DNA from: Mactra quadrangularis
Lineage: Eukaryota > Mollusca > Bivalvia > Venerida > Mactridae
NCBI GenBank assembly: GCA_025267735.1
Contig: CM046299.1
Coordinates: forward strand, 32,254,887 to 32,318,886
DNA: 64,000 bases
Direction: 5' to 3'
Position 1 is the stretch's first letter. Every line of letters starts with the position of its first letter. The notes beneath the pieces are model-generated. The model saw nothing but the letters and a program-made list of their open reading frames with translations. It searched no databases and was not told where the DNA came from. Made by a program: the position numbers and the translations under genes. This document shows, one piece after another, positions 59,537 to 64,000 of the stretch.

Positions 59537-61652
59537 AAATTTTGCTTCTGATTTGGAAGACATTACTATTGAGTGTGAAGATGTTGACACTTATGTAAAT
59601 ATTTTGGAGTCAAAGCTTCAAACTACTCTTGACAAACATGCTCCTTTAGTAGAAAAGATTAAAATTCAAAGAACTCCAAAACCATGGTTTACTGATAATC
59701 TTGTCTTACTTAAAAGTTCAATGAGAAAACAAGAAAGATTATGGAGAAAATATGGAAAGCCTGAACAATTAGAAGCTTTCAAGGTTATGCGCAACCGTTA
59801 TCATAATGAATTAAATGAAGAAAAGGTCAAATCACTAAGTCAAAAAGTTCTTGATGCTAAAGGTGATACAAAACAATTGTATAAATTTGTTGCCGAAATG
59901 ACTGGAGTAAGATCTGAGAATCCAATGCCGAAAGGCGATTCTGATCACTCCATAGCTGAAAATTTTGCTGATTATTTCTTAAATAAAATATCAAAAATTA
60001 GAGAATCCTTGTCTCAATTTCCAACTTATTCACCGCAACAAAAGGATGTACATAGTCTTGATCATTTTGATAATTTTACAATAGAAGAGGTCAGAGATCT
60101 TATAAGTGACTTGAATACCAAATCGTCTGAGTTAGACATATTGCCAACAAAAGTGCTAAAATGTTATCTAAAAGAATTATTACCTCTAATTACTCATTTA
60201 ATAAATATATCATTGAAACATGGTGTATTCCCTTCCAAGTGGAAAGAGGCAATTGTTAAGCCTCTCCTTAAGAAGGTGGGTCTGGATCTGGAATATGCTA
60301 ATTATAGACCAGTTAGCAATTTGTCCTTCTTATCTAAGGTAATAGAAAAGGCTGCCTTAAATAGATTGAATACTCATGTTGATAAAAATAATCTTCTTCC
60401 AAAAAATCAGTCTGCATATAGACGTTTTCACTCATGTGAGTCAGCCCTCCTTAGATTGGTTAATGATCTACTGTGTGGTATGGAGAAATTAGAGGTAACT
60501 GCATTAATAGCTATTGATCTGAGTGCTGCATTTGACACTGTTGATCATGATATTTTACTAGAAGTACTTAATAATCAATATGGACTACAGAATAGTACAC
60601 TCCGCTGGATTGATTCATATCTTCGCCCACGGGCATGTCGAGTCAACGTCAATACTAGTTCATCATCTGTACGTTCATTAGATTGCAGTGTTCCACAAGG
60701 TAGTTGTTTAGGTCCGTGGCTATATCTAACCTATGCAGGGACCTTATTTGATGTTATACCATCTGATATATCAGTGCATGGTTTTGCTGATGACCACACT
60801 GCTAATAAAAGATTCTGTCCTAATAATCAGAATGAAGAAGCAAATGCCATTTCTGATCTTGAAGATTGCGCTCTAACAATAAATTCGTAGATGAATGAAA
60901 ATAAATTAAAAATGAACAACTTTAAGACGGAGTTTATAATGTTTGGAAGCAGAGCACAGTTGAAAAAATGCTTAACCCAGTCAATCAATATTGCTGGTGA
61001 AACTGTAAAATCTGTGAAGACAATTCGCTATTTAGGGGCCTTTCTTGATGAAAACTTAAGCTTTAAAGATCACATCGAAACAAAAAGTAGAACTGCTATG
61101 TTCAACTATTTACGTATCAAAAGTATTAGAAAATATTTGGACAAAGAAGCAACAGAAACACTAGTCCTATCTTTGGTCATGTCCCACATTGATTACTGTA
61201 ATCTAATCTTGTATGGAATCTCAAAATGTGATCTTAACAAATTGCAGCGAATTCAAAACATGTGTGCCAAACTGGTATTAAGGCTAAAAAAGTCATACAG
61301 TTCAAAGGATGCTTTGTACTCACTGCACTGGTTACCCGTCAAAGCAAGAATCATCTTTAAAATATGTACTTTCATGTACAACTGTTTTTCTGGGACTGCA
61401 CCTGCATACCTGACTGAAATTCTTCAAAAGCCTGTACAAAGCAGATCTGGTCTTAGATCTGCAAAATCCAAAGACCTCAATTATTTGATACCAATAAATA
61501 AGAAAAAAACATTCAGTGACAGAAGCTTCAGTACAGTTGGTCCCATGCTATGGAATAAGCTACCAGATGATATCAAATTATCAACTACTTTGGATGCATT
61601 CAAAAAACGATTGAAAACTCATTATTTCTCTACTTTCTATGATCTATTCTAA
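59523..61652 (+). pseudogene. LINE reverse transcriptase and C-terminal domain
   Basis: RT palm and finger motifs appear in order: 'NYRPVSNLSFLSKVIEK' (about 60300), 'LIAIDLSAAFDTVDHD' (motif A, about 60520), 'SVPQGSCLGPWLYL' (motif B, about 60690) and 'VHGFADDHTA' (motif C with the catalytic DD, about 60784). The frame is broken by TAG at 60888-60890, exactly where related elements have tryptophan ('INS*MNENKLKMN'), so TGG to TAG is likely. The frame then continues through 'IRYLGAFLDENLSF', 'MSHIDYCNLILYG', 'LHWLPVKARIIFKI' and 'SDRSFSTVGPMLWNKLP' to a natural stop at 61650-61652. Apart from the nonsense codon the RT looks intact. It would be inactive unless read through. Confidence 0.92.
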
Positions 61653-62254
61653 AACTGACATGGCTTGCTAATGCCTCACCTTACAATTACGGTAAACATA
61701 CTAAGTGATTGAGTGAGTGCATTGTGACATGGGAATGAGGATTGCCTCGCTCTCGGTCATTTAATACCTTGTTTCATATGACTGCAATGACAACCTAAAT
61801 AAATTGTCCCTTTAAAGGTGATGTTTCGACACCTTTGGGGATGTATTAAGGGCCCTTTAAAGGTGATGTTTCGACACCTTTGGGGAATTGTCTGGTTAAC
61901 AGTGGCATTATGTTACACTGTTCAGGACATGTCCGGTTAACAGTAGCATTATGTTATACTGTTCAGGACACCAATTTTCAATATAAAATAAATAGAAATA
62001 AATAAGAAATTAGTGATGAAAATGTAAATTTAGGTGGATTCATGAACTGTGAAGGATGTATGTCCAAAAATATGAATTATAAAGGCTTTTTATTTATTTG
62101 TGTTATTGTATATACATATGTTTTTATGGTGGAGGGTTTTTACTTACATGTATTTATTATTATTTTCTTTATAACATTTTTGTACAACGACATTGAATAT
62201 GTCACATAGAAATAGGCGTTTAATCAAATGAAAAAGTTTAAGTTTAAGTTTAAG
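61653..62254 (+). other. LINE 3' UTR with duplicated hairpins
   Basis: Two direct duplications occur. A 34-bp unit containing 'aaaggtgatgtttcg' and 'acaccttt' is present at 61808-61841 and about 61853-61886. A unit of about 41 bp is present at 61888-61928 and 61929-61969. Each unit folds into a stem-loop (AAAGGTG with CACCTTT; AACAGTR with YACTGTT). The 3' end carries (TTTAAG)3, typical of LINE 3' tails that prime by target annealing. Confidence 0.8.
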
Positions 62255-62888
62255 AATCTGTTCAAGATCTACTTAGTATTAACTTTTCTTCACTTTTATC
62301 TAATGGTCACTCAGTCAGCTCTTTCTATTAAAAGATTACATAATTGTATATATAAAATTTAAATGGAAAATTGCCATATTGACCATACATAAAATTGTTC
62401 TAACATAACAGATGCAGATGATGCAATGGTGTAAGTCTAAGATTATGCCAATATCTTGAGACTACTTGACTACCCGGATCCAGGGAATTAGATACATCTA
62501 CATCTCTGCCGGATCATTATATGATTAGAAAATCTAAAGCCTGGTGTCTGCCTCGATCATTCAATATTATCACATGATCATTTGTGCCCCATTCTTGTGT
62601 TGTTTGTTGGCTAACTATCTGAAAAAAAACAACAAAAAAAACATTACTATGGTTAAAATTGTTAAAAGACCAATCAATGAAATATAGAACTATGGATATA
62701 CAGTCTTTACAAGGGGAGGGGGCTGTAAAACATTATTTGTAAGGATCACAAGCAATTGTATTTTCTTTCTGGAAAGAAAAGGATATCTTACTACGTATGT
62801 AGATTACATGCTTTCATTTTTTATTAGTTCATGATGCCATGTTCAATGAAACGGCAATACCAGTAGATAACCGAAAGTCCTGAACAGA
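62255..62888. other. Non-coding AT-rich stretch
   Basis: No gene or repeat was recognised. Confidence 0.45.
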
Positions 62889-63185
62889 CAAAATGCATTG
62901 AAATAGTATTCAAGCGATAGTTTATTCGTCTCTGGATTTCGCACCCCCCCCCCTAAAAAACCTGGATCAACCCCTGCAATTCAGTCTGAACATTGTCAAC
63001 ACAATTAATAAGCATTAAATTTTGGGCCAAGTTTATGCACAAAATGGGAAAATGCATTGAACTAATATTTCAAGAGATAGTTTATTTGTCTATGCACCTC
63101 GCTTGAAAATCTGGATCAACCCCTGCAATTCAATCTGAACATTGTAGCGCAATTTATTTGCATAAAATTCTGGGCCAAGTAATTG
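62889..63185 (+). repeat. Direct duplication, unit about 160 bp
   Basis: 62893-63040 and 63050-63185 share 'aaatgcattgaa', 'agatagtttatt' (cgatag in copy 1), 'ctggatcaacccctgcaatt' and 'tctgaacattgt', and then 'gggccaagt'. Copy 1 has a run of C residues that copy 2 lacks. Confidence 0.8.
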
Positions 63186-64000
63186 CAAACTTAATGGATA
63201 ACACTATATTTTTGTTCAAACTTTTTCTAGTATTCTTCAACGAATAAAACATGGAGCATGTAGACTGAAATTTGAAAAGAAAAACTTTGTTTACGTTCTG
63301 TCCGTCGTCCTCGACCTTTACAAGTGTATTCATTTCTGACGGCAAATTTAGGTCATTAAACAATTACAGTCATAAAATAAAACGATATACGTGAATTTTA
63401 ATACCTACCTAATTAATAACAACCAGCATTCATATTTTAAAATGAGTGAGTTACCAAATACCAATTCGTAGTCCCTGATTAATGTCTAAACAGGAAGCAA
63501 ATGGCGTACGCCAATCTAAGGGAATTAATATAATAATTGAAAATTGCCGAAATAACCTCCCTTTATAGAAATAAAATAATTATTTCAACGTTGACGTCGT
63601 GTTTTAGATATGCACCGAACGATGCGCAAAAAAACTACCAAAATCGTCCTTAATGTATTGACATAAGTAACGCAATATAATACGATCATTAATAGACCAG
63701 TTCACGGATGACGTCACAAGCACCTGCTACCAATATTTTAGCTGATTTACTGGTTGGCAGAAAGAAACCAATGTTTACATATATTTGATAGCAGCAGAAT
63801 TTTTAAATAATGATAACTATTTTATTTGTCGGCCTTTTTTTTATATTTATATTGATAGAAAGCTTTTGAAATTCATATTTTTAAAATATATGGAGGTAGC
63901 CAAAATTTTTATTTGAAAATGAAATATAAGGAGATTTAAACCTGTCTTTTGAAGCACTAGGTTTAAACACTCGCCTATAAAAAACGATTCTGTTATGACA
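63186..64000. other. Non-coding AT-rich stretch
   Basis: No gene was recognised. A 'gatgacgtcac' CRE-like word occurs at about 63708. Confidence 0.45.

Larger units (their letters stand above)
59070..62254 (+). mobile_element. LINE (non-LTR retrotransposon), 5'-truncated
   Basis: The order is the C-terminal half of an APE-type endonuclease, reverse transcriptase, a C-terminal domain, then a 3' UTR of about 600 bp ending in three TTTAAG units (about 62233-62254). The architecture and RT motifs ('AFDTVDHDIL', 'PQGSCLGP') place it in the broad Jockey/CR1/L2-like group. Clade assignment is tentative. The 5' border near 59070 is inferred from loss of protein-like sequence. Only one frameshift and one nonsense codon disrupt it, so it is young compared with the copy at 22.3 kb. 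No target duplication was identified. Confidence 0.9.

Overview
The window looks like nuclear DNA from an AT-rich invertebrate genome. The repeat content suggests a bivalve or another mollusc: many tRNA-headed SINEs with a shared 3' tail, non-LTR retrotransposon pieces, dense small foldback/MITE elements, minisatellites, and frequent ACATGTA words. The species assignment is inference from repeat style, not from a marker gene. I see no bacterial, organellar or viral gene organisation. Most of the 64 kb is non-coding or decayed transposon sequence.

Layout. 1-13 kb is mostly featureless AT-rich DNA with SINE remnants, an 85-bp near-perfect palindrome (2.8 kb), a long (AT)n tract (7.85 kb) and a SINE split by a transposon with an 8-bp target duplication (9.9-10.5 kb). 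13.1-14.1 kb holds two adjacent minisatellites (16-bp and 63-bp units). 16-24 kb has two SINEs, the C-terminal piece of a LINE ORF2 on the minus strand, and a decayed LINE reverse-transcriptase copy. 24.0-28.2 kb is bounded by inverted termini and has a cluster of RFX X-box-like motifs at its left end. 28.9-29.4 kb is a 141-bp tandem repeat and 30.5-30.95 kb a TTATC-rich satellite. 35.7-36.3 kb is a CpG-rich element flanked by TTAA. 37.4-40.9 kb is a nested repeat block containing a 1.69-kb inverted repeat. 43.8-46.5 kb is a MITE and foldback cluster. 46.5-49.5 kb is two short-unit satellite arrays interrupted by two related cruciform-forming elements and a SINE. 59.1-62.25 kb is a nearly intact but inactivated LINE.

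The only host coding sequence I can support is one 3'-terminal exon (54600-54764, plus strand), with a good splice acceptor and 54 codons before a stop. I do not recognise the protein, and I could not find its upstream exons.

The points most worth following are: compensatory base changes in duplicated hairpins in the LINE 3' UTR; a 53-bp insertion made only of the shared SINE tail, flanked by a 13-bp target duplication; the giant palindrome together with a shorter copy of its host repeat that lacks it; and paired foldback elements embedded in satellite arrays.
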